DNA of 49,855 nucleotides from Bacillota bacterium (GTDB lineage: Bacteria > Bacillota > UBA4882 > UBA8346). The stretch spans positions 1 to 49,855 of the forward strand of contig JAEZJQ010000025.1 of the NCBI GenBank assembly GCA_023436305.1. Direction: 5' to 3'. The stretch's first letter is position 1; each line of letters opens with the position of its first letter. This document shows, in pieces, positions 33,359 through 42,570 of this stretch. A program made the position numbers and the translations under genes. Under the pieces are notes generated by a model that saw only the letters and a program-made list of their open reading frames with translations, ran no database searches and was not told the DNA's origin.

Positions 33359-35287
33359 ATGAGCTTACTAGTTATGGAAAATATTTTTAAGGAATACGGA
33401 ACCCGAAATCTTTTAAATGAAGTCAACCTGCGTATCCACCGGGGTGAAAGACTGGCCCTGGTAGGGGCGAATGGCAGTGGGAAAACTACGATCCTAAAAA
33501 TTGCCTTGGGTTTGGAACAATCGGACAGCGGCAGGGTGATCATCGCCAAAAACACTAAAGTGGGTTATATTTCCCAAAGCCTGACGGAACTTCAGGATAA
33601 TACCGCGATTCTAGAGACCGCCAAGGTTTTTGAGCATGTACTTCATCTGGAACGAAAGTTGAGAGAGGCCGAAGCCCGGATGGCCGCGCCGGAAATGGCC
33701 GGTGATACCGAGGCTTTGGAGCGCCTTTATGATTCCTATGCCCGGCTTACCGCTGAATATGAAAAAATGGACGGATACAATCTGGAAACCAAGGTTAAAT
33801 CGACGCTGCTGGGTTTGGGTTTGCGCCGGGAAGCCTTATTACAACCGGTTTCCACGTTGAGCGGCGGTGAAAAGATGAGGGTAGCCTTGGCCCGTACCTT
33901 GCTCCTGGAACCGGACTTGTTAATCCTGGATGAACCTACCAACCATTTGGACCTGTTCGGCATCGAGTGGCTGGAGAAATTTCTGCGCCGTTTCCCGGGA
34001 GGTGTGTTATTGGTCTGCCATGACCGCTATTTTCTCGATCAAGTAGCCACCCGGGTGGCCGAGTTGGCGGCGGGGGGAATCCATGAAAAAAGCGGTAATT
34101 ACAGTACGTTTTTAGCCCAAAAAGAACGCCGGCGCGATTACATGATGGCCGAACAAAAAAGAATCAAACGGGAGATCCGGATCAATAATGAACTGGTTGC
34201 CAAACTCAAAGGCATGCGCCGGATTAATGCCGCTAACAGCCGGGTTAAAGCAGGAGAACGCCTCCAGGAAACATTGGACACCCGGATTAAAGAAACGGTG
34301 GCCACCGAGCATCTTTTTAAGACGGCTACATTAAATATGGCTCTTTCCCGGGCGCAACACGTCAGCGCTGAAATTGCCAAAGCGGAGAACTTAAGTAAGC
34401 GTTATGGCGAAGTGGTTATATTTCATGCGGCCCGGTTCTTAATCCGGGGCGGGGAGCGGATTGGCTTAATTGGCCCCAATGGCAGCGGTAAAACCACCTT
34501 GATCAATATTTTGCTGGGCCGGGACTGGCAATTTGATGGAGTTGCCCGGTTGGGACCCTGGGTCCGATACGGTTATCTGGGCCAGGAGATTCACTTTGCG
34601 GATAAAGAACGTACCGTTTGGGAAGAGGTGCTTTCCGTGAAGGAGTTAGCCGACCGGGAAGCCCGCGATTATCTGGCCCGGTTTCAGTTTTACGGGGATG
34701 AGGTTAAAAAACAAATTAAAGTGTTAAGCGGGGGCGAGCAAGTGCGTTTGGCTCTGGCCTGCATCTGCCTGAATGAACCCCATTGTCTGATTATGGATGA
34801 ACCCACCAATCATCTCGACATGCCGGCCCGGGAAGCTTTGGAAACAACACTGGACGGATTTAAAGGGACCATAATCGCCGTCTCCCATGATCGATATTTT
34901 TTAAACCGCTGTGTTAACCGAATTTTGGCTATTGAATCCGGGAAGATAATTTCTTGCGAAGGAAATTACGATGTTTATCGCAAATTAAACGCAAAACCGG
35001 ATGAGATTGATCGTAAACCACCGGAAAAACCGGCTGTGCGAAAATCACCACCGGCCTCGATGGTGAAATCACGGCCACAGCCTCCGGTGAAGCCGGACCG
35101 ATCCGGTAAAAATATCGATCCGGCCTCCATCGAGACTCAAATCGAATTATTGGAAAAACGGATGAAAGAATTGGAGGAAGGATTCAATCGGGATACTCCG
35201 TACCAGGTTTACCGGGAATATAACGCGCTGGTGCATCAAGTAAGTTTGCTTTATGAAGAATGGAATCAACTTGTAAAGGAGAAATAA
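33359..35287 (+). CDS. ABC-F type ATPase (YdiF/Uup-like)
   Basis: A 642-residue soluble protein with two ABC domains and no membrane helix, which acts on the ribosome. Domain one has GANGSGKT (near 38), LSGGEKMRVALAR and LLILDEPTNHLD. The interdomain P-site linker is the long charged helix about 250-330. Domain two has GPNGSGKT (near 370), LSGGEQVRLALA and LIMDEPTNHLD. The last 110 residues are a charged linker with a coiled coil (ELLEKRMKELEEGF), as in Uup/YdiF. AAGGGG precedes ATG 33359. Housekeeping translation factors and antibiotic-resistance ABC-Fs share this layout. The attenuator-like leader favours drug-responsive control, but the coiled-coil end favours YdiF. Confidence 0.92.
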   Translation: MSLLVMENIFKEYGTRNLLNEVNLRIHRGERLALVGANGSGKTTILKIALGLEQSDSGRVIIAKNTKVGYISQSLTELQDNTAILETAKVFEHVLHLERKLREAEARMAAPEMAGDTEALERLYDSYARLTAEYEKMDGYNLETKVKSTLLGLGLRREALLQPVSTLSGGEKMRVALARTLLLEPDLLILDEPTNHLDLFGIEWLEKFLRRFPGGVLLVCHDRYFLDQVATRVAELAAGGIHEKSGNYSTFLAQKERRRDYMMAEQKRIKREIRINNELVAKLKGMRRINAANSRVKAGERLQETLDTRIKETVATEHLFKTATLNMALSRAQHVSAEIAKAENLSKRYGEVVIFHAARFLIRGGERIGLIGPNGSGKTTLINILLGRDWQFDGVARLGPWVRYGYLGQEIHFADKERTVWEEVLSVKELADREARDYLARFQFYGDEVKKQIKVLSGGEQVRLALACICLNEPHCLIMDEPTNHLDMPAREALETTLDGFKGTIIAVSHDRYFLNRCVNRILAIESGKIISCEGNYDVYRKLNAKPDEIDRKPPEKPAVRKSPPASMVKSRPQPPVKPDRSGKNIDPASIETQIELLEKRMKELEEGFNRDTPYQVYREYNALVHQVSLLYEEWNQLVKEK

Positions 35288-35373
35288 GCGGTGTTATTCA
35301 ATGGTTGCAAGAATATGATTCAAAAATGAACTTTAGGTACTAATGATTACCGCGTTATTTCGTTAAGTGGCAC

Positions 35374-35411
35374 GGGGCTGCCTTCATACTCTTTAAGACA
35401 GCCCCTTTTTC
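35374..35411 (+). terminator. Terminator of the ABC-F gene
   Basis: GGGGCTG pairs with CAGCCCC over an 18-base loop, followed by five T. Confidence 0.85.
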
Positions 35412-35459
35412 ATATTGGTATTACCACTCGGGATAGAAATGGACAGATTCTCGTATTAA

Positions 35460-36268
35460 TTACGATTCAACCACCATCTGGATCTCGGTAACAAATTTTT
35501 TTGGATTCCGCGGTAAAATTAGCCCCGGTCCTTTCAAGTATACTTCCCGGTGCGGCAGTGCGATTTTCATATGAGTGGAGTTGACATAATCAAAGATCAC
35601 TTTATAGGATTCGCCGATGGTTTCGTAAGGCCCCTGGTGGATTTTGGTCAAAGCTTTACCGCCCTGGATCTTCCGGCTCGTAATATCACCGGTATTCACG
35701 GCCTGTTTGACCGGTATACATACTTCGATATCCGCGTCATCATCTTTATAATCGGCGTCATAATACAGACAAAACGGTATACCATTACAGTACCGGCCGC
35801 AATGCCGCATCAGCTTCCCGAAAATCCCTGAAACTTCGGAATATATTCCTTTAAAACGTATCGAAGCAATTAAAATATCGGGGATATCTTTAATAACCAT
35901 TTCGTTGCTCAGGTTGGTCATTGCAAACTCCTCCTCCTGTCTGATGAATAAAGCCAACTTTTCTTGAATTTCCGCATACCGGATTATTTTCCGGCGGACC
36001 TCATCCGCTTTCTTGTGAAGGAAATCCAGCAATTCCGAGTCATCGGTATCGGTTTCAACAATGGTTTTGATTTCTTTCAATGAAAAGTCAAGCTCTTTAA
36101 GACTTGAATTACTCTGACTTTCTCCAACGATTTTTCGGTATAGTATCGATAACCCGAGGAATCATCCACCTCGGACGGTTCCAAAAGACCGCATTCATGA
36201 TAAAAACGCAAGGTCTTAACGCTTAATCGGGATATTTTCGAGAAATCACCAATTTGATATTTCACCAT
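35460..36268 (-). pseudogene. MerR-family regulator with GyrI-like effector domain, frameshifted
   Basis: The 5' part (36268-36077) encodes the MerR winged helix (IGDFSKISRLSVKTLRFYHE, GLLEPSEVDDSSGYRYYTE). The frame ends after VIQVLKSLTFH where VLKELDFSLKEIKTIVE would be expected. The next 206 codons (36080-35460) contain the helical linker and a GyrI-like ligand-binding domain with the usual EVYLKGPGL end. A single base lost near 36100 explains the split. Joined, it gives about 270 residues, the size of BmrR-type multidrug sensors. It may be a sequence error. Confidence 0.85.
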
Positions 36269-36387
36269 GATTCACCATACCTTATACTAAGTTGCTTTCA
36301 TTGATAGAATTATTAACTGGAAGCAACTTAAACCGATTTGCATTCAATCTGATACAATTCGATGCGAATTGGTCTTAATTATCAGTA

Positions 36388-37539
36388 TCAAAGATGATCA
36401 TTTAAATTTTTTATTTGATTCAGCATTTCCGTTTCCACCAGATATAAATCCCGGGCTGCTTCGGCGGCTTTCCGGTACAGGGCGCTCCGTTTTTTTGTGT
36501 TCCCATAATATTTATCGATGATTTCGGATATTTTCTTGAATTCAGCCGCCAGAGTGTGCCACTGTTGACATGATTGGTCCACGGCCAATGCCGTTTGGCT
36601 TATACTTATACTTGAGTTATTAAGTTTTAACCCCAGCTCTTGTAAAAAATCACGGTAAAAATCACGGAAGCCGTTCCCGCCGGTGCCAAATTCATCAATA
36701 TAGCCATAGAAGGTGAAAAAAAGCGATTTAAGCATATACTTGCTTGACAGAAATGCTTCAATATTCTCGATATTTTTAGGTAATTGATGCAACTGCGCCA
36801 ATGTTCCGTCGGTTTTTTGATATTCGTTGATGATGGTTTTCAATGAGTGTTTTAGGGCTGCCTGGTAATCGATCCGTACCGCGGCCGGATTTACAAAATA
36901 ATACGCATAATTATCCGCCTTAAATTGGCCTTCTTGTGAAGAGCGCGCCTTCATTAAATCCGGAATTTTTATTCGGCAAAGGCCACGGCTGGTATCGGTT
37001 ACCCAAGCATACCCAGCCCGTTCATCAAGTTTTACCAGTGTTACAAAATGCCACCCGAAAGAAGTATATTTTGAACCGTACCTGCCGTTCCATAAATAAG
37101 GAAGGTAACGCATATCAACCCGTAAGACAACCGGAATGCCTCTTTTTAAAACTTGTTTGGCCAGATCATACGCTTGTTGGGGATTGGTGGACTTTAATTC
37201 CAGGAAATTAATACCGGTAGCCTTTTGGAAGTTCTCCTTCATATAAGTGTTTCGGGTGCCTAAAAACGGAAAACCGGAGTTCAATATTAAATTAAATGAC
37301 ATCGAACTGCCGAATCCGTTGATTAAATTCTCACTCAGGTCCACTCCTTGGTAGTGAAGCGCATTTAACATCGCCGAACTTTCACAATGTTCTCCTTTCA
37401 GGGCTGAAAAATTTTTTAGTTCAATTACCGCTCCGGTGGTACTTACCGGAACACCCATACTTGCTTTGAAATAAAAGAATGCACTGACAAGCAATCCGAT
37501 CATAATTATGGATCCGATAATGAAAGCCGTTTTTTTCAT
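36388..37539 (-). CDS. Membrane-anchored BtrH-N / DUF4872 protein
   Basis: A 383-residue protein with an N-terminal hydrophobic anchor (residues 4-25) and an extracytoplasmic body. Residues about 40-175 match the BtrH N-terminal domain, a papain-like fold, with GEHCESSAMLNAL (Cys52 as predicted nucleophile) and GWHFVTLVKLDE (His). The C-terminal part (about 180-380) is helical and matches DUF4872. The known BtrH acts as an acyl-carrier-protein to aminoglycoside acyltransferase in butirosin synthesis, but that protein is cytoplasmic. This exported version may instead process peptides or wall material. Start ATG with GAGGAATAA upstream. Confidence 0.7.
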   Translation of the reverse strand: MKKTAFIIGSIIMIGLLVSAFFYFKASMGVPVSTTGAVIELKNFSALKGEHCESSAMLNALHYQGVDLSENLINGFGSSMSFNLILNSGFPFLGTRNTYMKENFQKATGINFLELKSTNPQQAYDLAKQVLKRGIPVVLRVDMRYLPYLWNGRYGSKYTSFGWHFVTLVKLDERAGYAWVTDTSRGLCRIKIPDLMKARSSQEGQFKADNYAYYFVNPAAVRIDYQAALKHSLKTIINEYQKTDGTLAQLHQLPKNIENIEAFLSSKYMLKSLFFTFYGYIDEFGTGGNGFRDFYRDFLQELGLKLNNSSISISQTALAVDQSCQQWHTLAAEFKKISEIIDKYYGNTKKRSALYRKAAEAARDLYLVETEMLNQIKNLNDHL

Positions 37540-37792
37540 CGTTTATTCCTCCTCACAAGATTGTTATAAAATAAAAATAAGCCCTCCAGTAACTGGAGGG
37601 TCAAGCGGGTTTAAAAAGAAAAATAAATATTCCTTTGGAATGTGATTCTTGCAGGAACGATTTTTGCACTGTTTCCACTACCAAAACAATAAATATAAAA
37701 TTTATGCGACAGATGATTTATTTATTAATATTCAATATATAAAAACTATAGTATAATAGTATTAAAAAGTATCATTCATTGAGGTGTTAAAA

Positions 37793-38344
37793 ATGATGAA
37801 AAGTTCGGACTTGATCATTCGATGTTTTTGGATTGGTTTGGCGGTTTCACTGATGTATATCAATATTTATGGTTACGTCCGGCCTGTCCCCCCGGAATTT
37901 GATTTTAAGAACAATATGGGTAAAGTGAATACATACTATAAAATAAAGAACAAGAACAGCAATCAATTAATGGATGTAACCAGTTGTTATATAATGGATG
38001 GCGTCAGTATTATTCAGTGGGGCGATAACGGGGGCGAAAACCAGCTTTGGCAACTCATCGACGCCGGTTCCGGCTATTTTAAAATCAAGAGTAAGCTGGG
38101 CGGAAAACTTTTGTCTGTATACTGCGGTTCCATGGAGGCCGGTGCTGAAATTGTCCAATGGTCGGATATCGGCGGCGATTTTCAACTCTGGCAAAAGGTT
38201 GATGCCGGCTCCGGTTATTATAAGCTTCAGAATAAGAAGAGCGGGAAACTGCTGGATGTAAAAGAAGCTTCGAAGAAGGAAGGCGACCCTATTATTCAAT
38301 GGTTCGATAACGGAAACGATAATCAACTCTGGCGGTTTGAGTAA
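37793..38344 (+). CDS. Secreted ricin-type (beta-trefoil) lectin
   Basis: A 183-residue exported protein, ATG 37793 (or the next codon) behind GAGGTG. The signal peptide (about 1-30) is followed by one complete ricin B-type trefoil of three repeats. Each repeat has the Q-x-W signature: IIQWGDNGGENQLWQL, IVQWSDIGGDFQLWQK and IIQWFDNGNDNQLWRF. The lectin fold binds galactose-like or other sugars and normally accompanies a catalytic domain. Here it stands alone. A TATAAT box lies about 40 bp upstream. Confidence 0.88.
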   Translation: MMKSSDLIIRCFWIGLAVSLMYINIYGYVRPVPPEFDFKNNMGKVNTYYKIKNKNSNQLMDVTSCYIMDGVSIIQWGDNGGENQLWQLIDAGSGYFKIKSKLGGKLLSVYCGSMEAGAEIVQWSDIGGDFQLWQKVDAGSGYYKLQNKKSGKLLDVKEASKKEGDPIIQWFDNGNDNQLWRFE

Positions 38345-38404
38345 TGGCGTAGAGGGTGGCATGGAACATCGGGAAATTTTGTTTCAAAGAAAGAGGGGAG
38401 AAGT

Positions 38405-39747
38405 TTGAATCTTGCAACGGGAATTGGTTATTTTCTAACGTTTTTGTTAATAATTATCTTTTTCGGCATATGTTATTTTATATTAAAACATTTAGGAGTT
38501 TTAAAGCCAAAGGTTGAACAATTAACAGAAACCGATAAACCAACTGGACAACCGGGGTTTTTTCATGGATTGACCACCGGAATCCCTAGAAAATTGGGTC
38601 TTTCAGAAAACAATTTTAAACTCGTATTCGGTATGACCACTGTTGTAATTGCCTCCCGGGTTTTGATATTCTTAATTGGTTCCATGGCAATCATACTTTT
38701 TACAAACCGCGCCGAAAATATTTTTAATTTATTTGAGTTTCGTTGGTATAAAGCGGATTCTCCACTTTATATCAACATTGCCCAGAATTGGTACGTTAAC
38801 CACGGCGATGACCGGTTTCTGATTGTGTTTTATCCTTTATACCCAATTTTGATAGCAATCGTAAATTTCCTGGTCCGTAATTATATAATATCCGGTATTC
38901 TGGTATCCACTCTCAGTATGATAGTTGCTTGCGTATACCTTTATAAATTGGTAAATATTGATTTTGATAAACAAGTGGCATTTAATGCCGTAAAATTTCT
39001 GGTAATCTTCCCGTTCTCGTTTTTCCTGGGGCTTGTATTTTCCGATAGTTTATTCATTGCTTTGACCATAATGACTTTTTATTATATGCGAAAAAGAAAA
39101 TGGTTTTTAACGGGGGTGTTGGGTGGTTTAGCCAGTTTGACGCGAAATTTCGGGATCCTGTTGTTGGTGCCGGTGGCAATTGAATATTTCGCGGAGACCA
39201 AATTTATTGAAATGCTGAAAGAAAAAAATTGGAAACAAATCTTTTCCGATTTAATTAAGCGAGGTTCGAATTTATTACTAATTCCACTCGGCCAATTTAC
39301 TTATCTTTTAATCAACAAAGTAGTTACCGGAATTGGTTAACCTTCCTTACTTATCAGAATCAACACTGGTGTCATGAATTAAAATTAAATGTTGCGGCCA
39401 ATCTTGGCACTCATTTAACCAACGCGTTAACATGGAAACCTGCCGATACCGCATGCATGTGGGCGCCTCTTGTTATCCTGGTCTTTTTAATCATTTTGAT
39501 GATGTTTTATGCCTTGGGAAAGATTCGTATCTCCTATATTGCTTATACATTTGCTTATCTTTTCCTTTGTCTCACCATCACCTGGTTAATCAGTGGCGGA
39601 AGATATCTGATGGGTATATTTCCGATTTATCTGATTACGGCGTTACTGGCGCGAAACCGTTTTAGCGACCTCGTTCTTACATTGGTTTTTATTCTAGGGC
39701 TTTGTTGTTATACAATCGCTTATGTGATGGGGTTATATGTGTATTAG
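38405..39747 (+). pseudogene. PIG-V-like mannosyltransferase family protein, frameshifted
   Basis: A multi-pass membrane protein resembling the PIG-V/GT-C mannosyltransferase family. After an N-terminal helix and a cytoplasmic segment, the motif FRWYKADSPLYINIAQNW carries the catalytic-type acidic residue, followed by FYPLYPILIAIVNFLVRNY and about six helices. At about 39334 GGAATTGG has lost one A relative to GGAAATTGG, so the frame ends at TAA 39340. The remaining part (to 39747) continues with WLTFLTYQNQHW, more helices and the RYLMGIFPIYL end. The whole would be about 448 residues. It may be a sequence error. Likely role: glycosylation of a surface lipid or protein. Confidence 0.8.
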
Positions 39748-39798
39748 TATTTTCATTCTTTGAATTCATGAACAATAATTCATTCAATTAACGCGTTA

Positions 39799-39825
39799 AA
39801 CCCGGTTCCCAAACCGGGTTTTTAC
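39799..39825 (+). terminator. Terminator after the mannosyltransferase gene
   Basis: AACCCGGTT pairs with AACCGGGTT around CCCA, followed by TTTAC. Confidence 0.8.
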
Positions 39826-40006
39826 TTAACATTACTTCGGTACTCTTATAATTCATCGGCTCATTCATCTTTCATAATGTATCCGGATCTGAAATAATCG
39901 GCAATAATTCCAGTTTATTTTGATGTAATTTATCCATTCTCAATATAACGGATAAAATCAATTTTTATCGTTTTTTTCGAAGGAGTATCAATAATTGTAA
40001 CGAATT

Positions 40007-40276
40007 TTGGTATTATTTCACTATCAATTGAAAGGTAGTTTTATCCATGAGTATTTGACCACTGTGGAACGTTTTCCAGAATTTGGATTTTTGTATTACA
40101 TTGTCATTATAGATACGAAGCCCAATCAATACCGGGTCCGGATGTATAAGGCGAAACATATAACAGCGGAGGAATGGGCCCAAATTAAAAAGTCGACCCA
40201 GCCGTATATGACTGAAGATAGTGATGAGCCGGAAGTGGATTCGGGATGGCGGCGGCCATGGAATCCGGCCAAGTAA
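40007..40276 (+). CDS. Unrecognised small protein upstream of rtcB
   Basis: An 89-residue ORF beginning at TTG 40007 or a later TTG/GTG start; none has a convincing ribosome binding site. It has a strand-rich middle (LYYIVIIDTKPNQYRVRMYKAK), a helical segment (TAEEWAQIKKS) and a charged tail ending GWRRPWNPAK. It ends 15 bp before rtcB on the same strand, so it may share its transcript. I do not recognise a family. Confidence 0.45.
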   Translation: MVLFHYQLKGSFIHEYLTTVERFPEFGFLYYIVIIDTKPNQYRVRMYKAKHITAEEWAQIKKSTQPYMTEDSDEPEVDSGWRRPWNPAK

Positions 40277-40291
40277 GGTGAGGTCATAATC

Positions 40292-41533
40292 ATGTTTATC
40301 CAATATCATCAAAATAAACAAAAGGTACCTATCAAAGTATGGTTAAAAAAACAAGAAGATTTAGAGTCTGAGTGTTTGACTCAAAGCCTGAACCTGGCCA
40401 ATTTACCTTTTGCTTTCAAGCATGTGGCCTTAATGCCCGATACCCACGCGGGATACGGCATGCCTATCGGCGGGGTCCTGGCTACAGACGGGGTGATTAT
40501 TCCCAATGCGGTGGGGGTCGATATCGGCTGCGGCATGGGTTTTATTCATACCAATATCCCGGCGCGGCTTTTGAAAACCGTGGGAACTCCCAACGGGCAA
40601 CTGGTTAAACAGATTATTGGGGCCATCATGCGGGAAATCCCGGTGGGTTTCGCCCATCATAAACAGCCCCAGAACTGCGCCGTCCTGGATCAATTTGAAC
40701 AAAAATCGTATGACCTGGAATTTCCCCGGGAATTATTGGGGGAGATTGAGTCCGGATATTATCAAGCCGGCACTTTAGGGGGCGGTAATCATTTCATTGA
40801 ATTACAGGAGGATGAGGAAGGATTCCTGGGAGTCATGTTACATTCCGGTTCCCGTAACCTTGGTTATAAAATCTGCCGGTATTACAATCAGCTTGCCAAA
40901 GGTTTAAACCTGGAATGGCGTTCATCGGTCTTGCCGGAATGGGATCTGGCCTTTTTACCGGTGGATTCGGAGCCGGGGAAAGCTTACATTGTCTGGATGA
41001 ATCTGGCCCTGGATTTCGCCAGGGAGAACCGGCAGTTAATGATGGAGCGGGTGAAAAATATTGTTTTTAATTCGGTTAAAAAGTACGCCGGTTTTTCTGG
41101 GATCGATATCGATATGGAAGTGAATGCCCATCATAATTACGCCGCCATTGAGCACCACTTCGGGAAGAATGTGTGGATCCACCGGAAGGGCGCTATTCGG
41201 GTCCGGGAAGGGGAACCGGGGATCATCCCGGGCGCCATGGGCTCCTATAGCTATATTGTGGAAGGATTGGGCAACCCGGAGAGTTTCTATTCCTGTTCTC
41301 ACGGGGCAGGACGGAAGATGGGCCGGAAGGAAGCCGAACGGCGCTTTAAATCCCAGGATGTGCTCCAAGATTTAAAACAAATGGATGTTACCTTGGGCAC
41401 TCCCGCCAAAAACAAAATCACCGACGAATGCCGGTGGGCTTACAAGGACATCGATCAGGTCATTGAAAATGAGCGGGATCTGATGAAACCGATTATGAAA
41501 CTAAAAACGGTGGGGGTTATTAAGGCGAGTTAA
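40292..41533 (+). CDS. rtcB: RtcB family RNA ligase
   Basis: A 413-residue cytoplasmic RNA ligase that joins 2',3'-cyclic phosphate or 3'-phosphate ends to 5'-OH ends with GTP and Mn2+. Visible signatures are HVALMPDTHAGYGMPIGGV with a metal-binding Asp/His, NAVGVDIGCGMGF (metal-binding Cys), GTLGGGNHFIE, VMLHSGSRNLG and the C-terminal YSCSHGAGRKMGRKEA guanylation region with its conserved His. The length fits the shorter bacterial RtcB branch. GGTGAGG precedes ATG 40292. Bacterial RtcB commonly repairs RNA cleaved under stress; the usual partner archease is not seen here. Confidence 0.92.
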   Translation: MFIQYHQNKQKVPIKVWLKKQEDLESECLTQSLNLANLPFAFKHVALMPDTHAGYGMPIGGVLATDGVIIPNAVGVDIGCGMGFIHTNIPARLLKTVGTPNGQLVKQIIGAIMREIPVGFAHHKQPQNCAVLDQFEQKSYDLEFPRELLGEIESGYYQAGTLGGGNHFIELQEDEEGFLGVMLHSGSRNLGYKICRYYNQLAKGLNLEWRSSVLPEWDLAFLPVDSEPGKAYIVWMNLALDFARENRQLMMERVKNIVFNSVKKYAGFSGIDIDMEVNAHHNYAAIEHHFGKNVWIHRKGAIRVREGEPGIIPGAMGSYSYIVEGLGNPESFYSCSHGAGRKMGRKEAERRFKSQDVLQDLKQMDVTLGTPAKNKITDECRWAYKDIDQVIENERDLMKPIMKLKTVGVIKAS

Positions 41534-41619
41534 AAATATTACCGGCTTCATCGATGGGGGAGTATAATGAAAACAAAAATTGGATATAAGGAACCTGGAT
41601 AATGGAATATCTATTTTTA

Positions 41620-41675
41620 GGTATCCCCGGTGTAGTACTTCCCAAAAGGCCAAACGTAGTTTGGACCGGGATACT
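41620..41675. repeat. Nested inverted repeat after rtcB
   Basis: GTATCCC and GGT pair with ACC and GGGATAC, and within the loop CCAAAC pairs with GTTTGG. It has no T run, so it is a poor terminator; it could be an RNA structure or transposon remnant. Confidence 0.45.
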
Positions 41676-41753
41676 TCTTATAGAGGCGCGGTAGACGGCG
41701 ATTAGATCCCGGGTAGCCGGGAAAGGTTTACCTCCGGTGATGTTACGGCGTGA

Positions 41754-42176
41754 TTATTCATCAATGGTCTCACCTTTTTCCCGGGTTGGTTCCTCTGATT
41801 TCATCTCATCATCACAGATAGTCCGTAATGATAGAAGATGCATACTAACCCCGACGCCTACCACGATCAGAACGATTAAGACATGTAAATTCGTGGTAAG
41901 TATGATTGAAAAGGTTATCGACACCCACAGAATAATTATCGCTGATATTTTCGTCCTGAAAGGAACGGCTTTGTATTTTAAATAATTATAAATATATTTG
42001 CCCAGTAGTTTGTGATGGATTAACCAATTGTACCAACGGTTCGAACTGCGCAGAAAACAATAGGAGGCCAGGATTAAAAAAGGGGTTGTCGGAAGCAGCG
42101 GAATAAAAATTCCGATAATCCCCAGCGTAATCGCAAGAAAACCAATTCCGGCAAGCAGAAATTTTTTAATTGACAT
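41754..42176 (-). CDS. DUF454 (YbaN-like) membrane protein
   Basis: A 140-residue inner-membrane protein of the DUF454 family. ATG 42176 follows GAAAGAGAGC. The family core GIIGIFIPLLPTTPFLILASYCFLRSS and WLIHHKLLGKYIYNY is present, with helices at about 8-35 and 80-115 and a charged C-terminus. The function of DUF454 proteins is unknown; they are frequent near redox and metal genes. The miniature element at 42194 ends 17 bp before the ATG, so it may have replaced the native promoter. Confidence 0.85.
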   Translation of the reverse strand: MSIKKFLLAGIGFLAITLGIIGIFIPLLPTTPFLILASYCFLRSSNRWYNWLIHHKLLGKYIYNYLKYKAVPFRTKISAIIILWVSITFSIILTTNLHVLIVLIVVGVGVSMHLLSLRTICDDEMKSEEPTREKGETIDE

Positions 42177-42193
42177 TTTTATGCTCTCTTTCA

Positions 42194-42310
42194 CTAGGAG
42201 CCTGTGCGGCTAATCGGTTTTTGAAGCCTATTGAGTATCAAGCAACATATTCGAATACCTCGTATAGTTGGTTTATCGTTACTAAAAAGTGTTACGCGTA
42301 CAGACTCCTG
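42194..42310. mobile_element. Miniature inverted-repeat element, copy 2
   Basis: About 117 bp bounded by CTAGGAGCCTGTGC and GTACAGACTCCTGG, matching copy 1 at 23999-24132 at both ends and in GAAGCCTATT, AGTATCAAG and GTTACTAAAAAGTGTTACGCG. The middle is shortened by about 17 bp. One edge lies just upstream of the DUF454 start. Confidence 0.8.
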
Positions 42311-42457
42311 GGGATTTTTGGGATACCAGCCCTTCTTAACCGGTTCCCGCTGATGGAATATTTCGATAATGCTCCATATGGTAAACTAAAAACCGGTAAT
42401 GCTGAGGATTGGCCGTATCAATGTGTGGTTGACAAACAAGGATGCGCGCCAAAATGA
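42311..42457 (+). pseudogene. Orphan C-terminal fragment next to the element
   Basis: After the element the plus frame reads IPALLNRFPLMEYFDN and ends NAEDWPYQCVVDKQGCAPK, with protein-like composition, two cysteines and a stop at 42457, but no start of its own. It may be the 3' end of a gene cut by the element. I do not recognise the family. Confidence 0.3.
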
Positions 42458-42525
42458 AGACAAATATTGCCTTGACTGGTTTATCGGTTGTAAGAAAGAG
42501 ATAATGGGGGATCGACAAAGTAAGT

Positions 42526-42555
42526 CAAGGGTTGCTTTTTGACAAGCAACCCTTG
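42526..42555. terminator. Terminator at the 3' end of the rubrerythrin gene
   Basis: CAAGGGTTGCTT pairs with AAGCAACCCTTG, a 12-bp perfect stem. It closes the minus-strand rubrerythrin gene and the convergent plus fragment. Confidence 0.8.
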
Positions 42556-42570
42556 AGTTTATCGATAAGT

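Noticed and set aside
41036..41368. Antisense ORF within rtcB
   Set aside because: It is a shadow of a highly conserved coding region and has no start signal.
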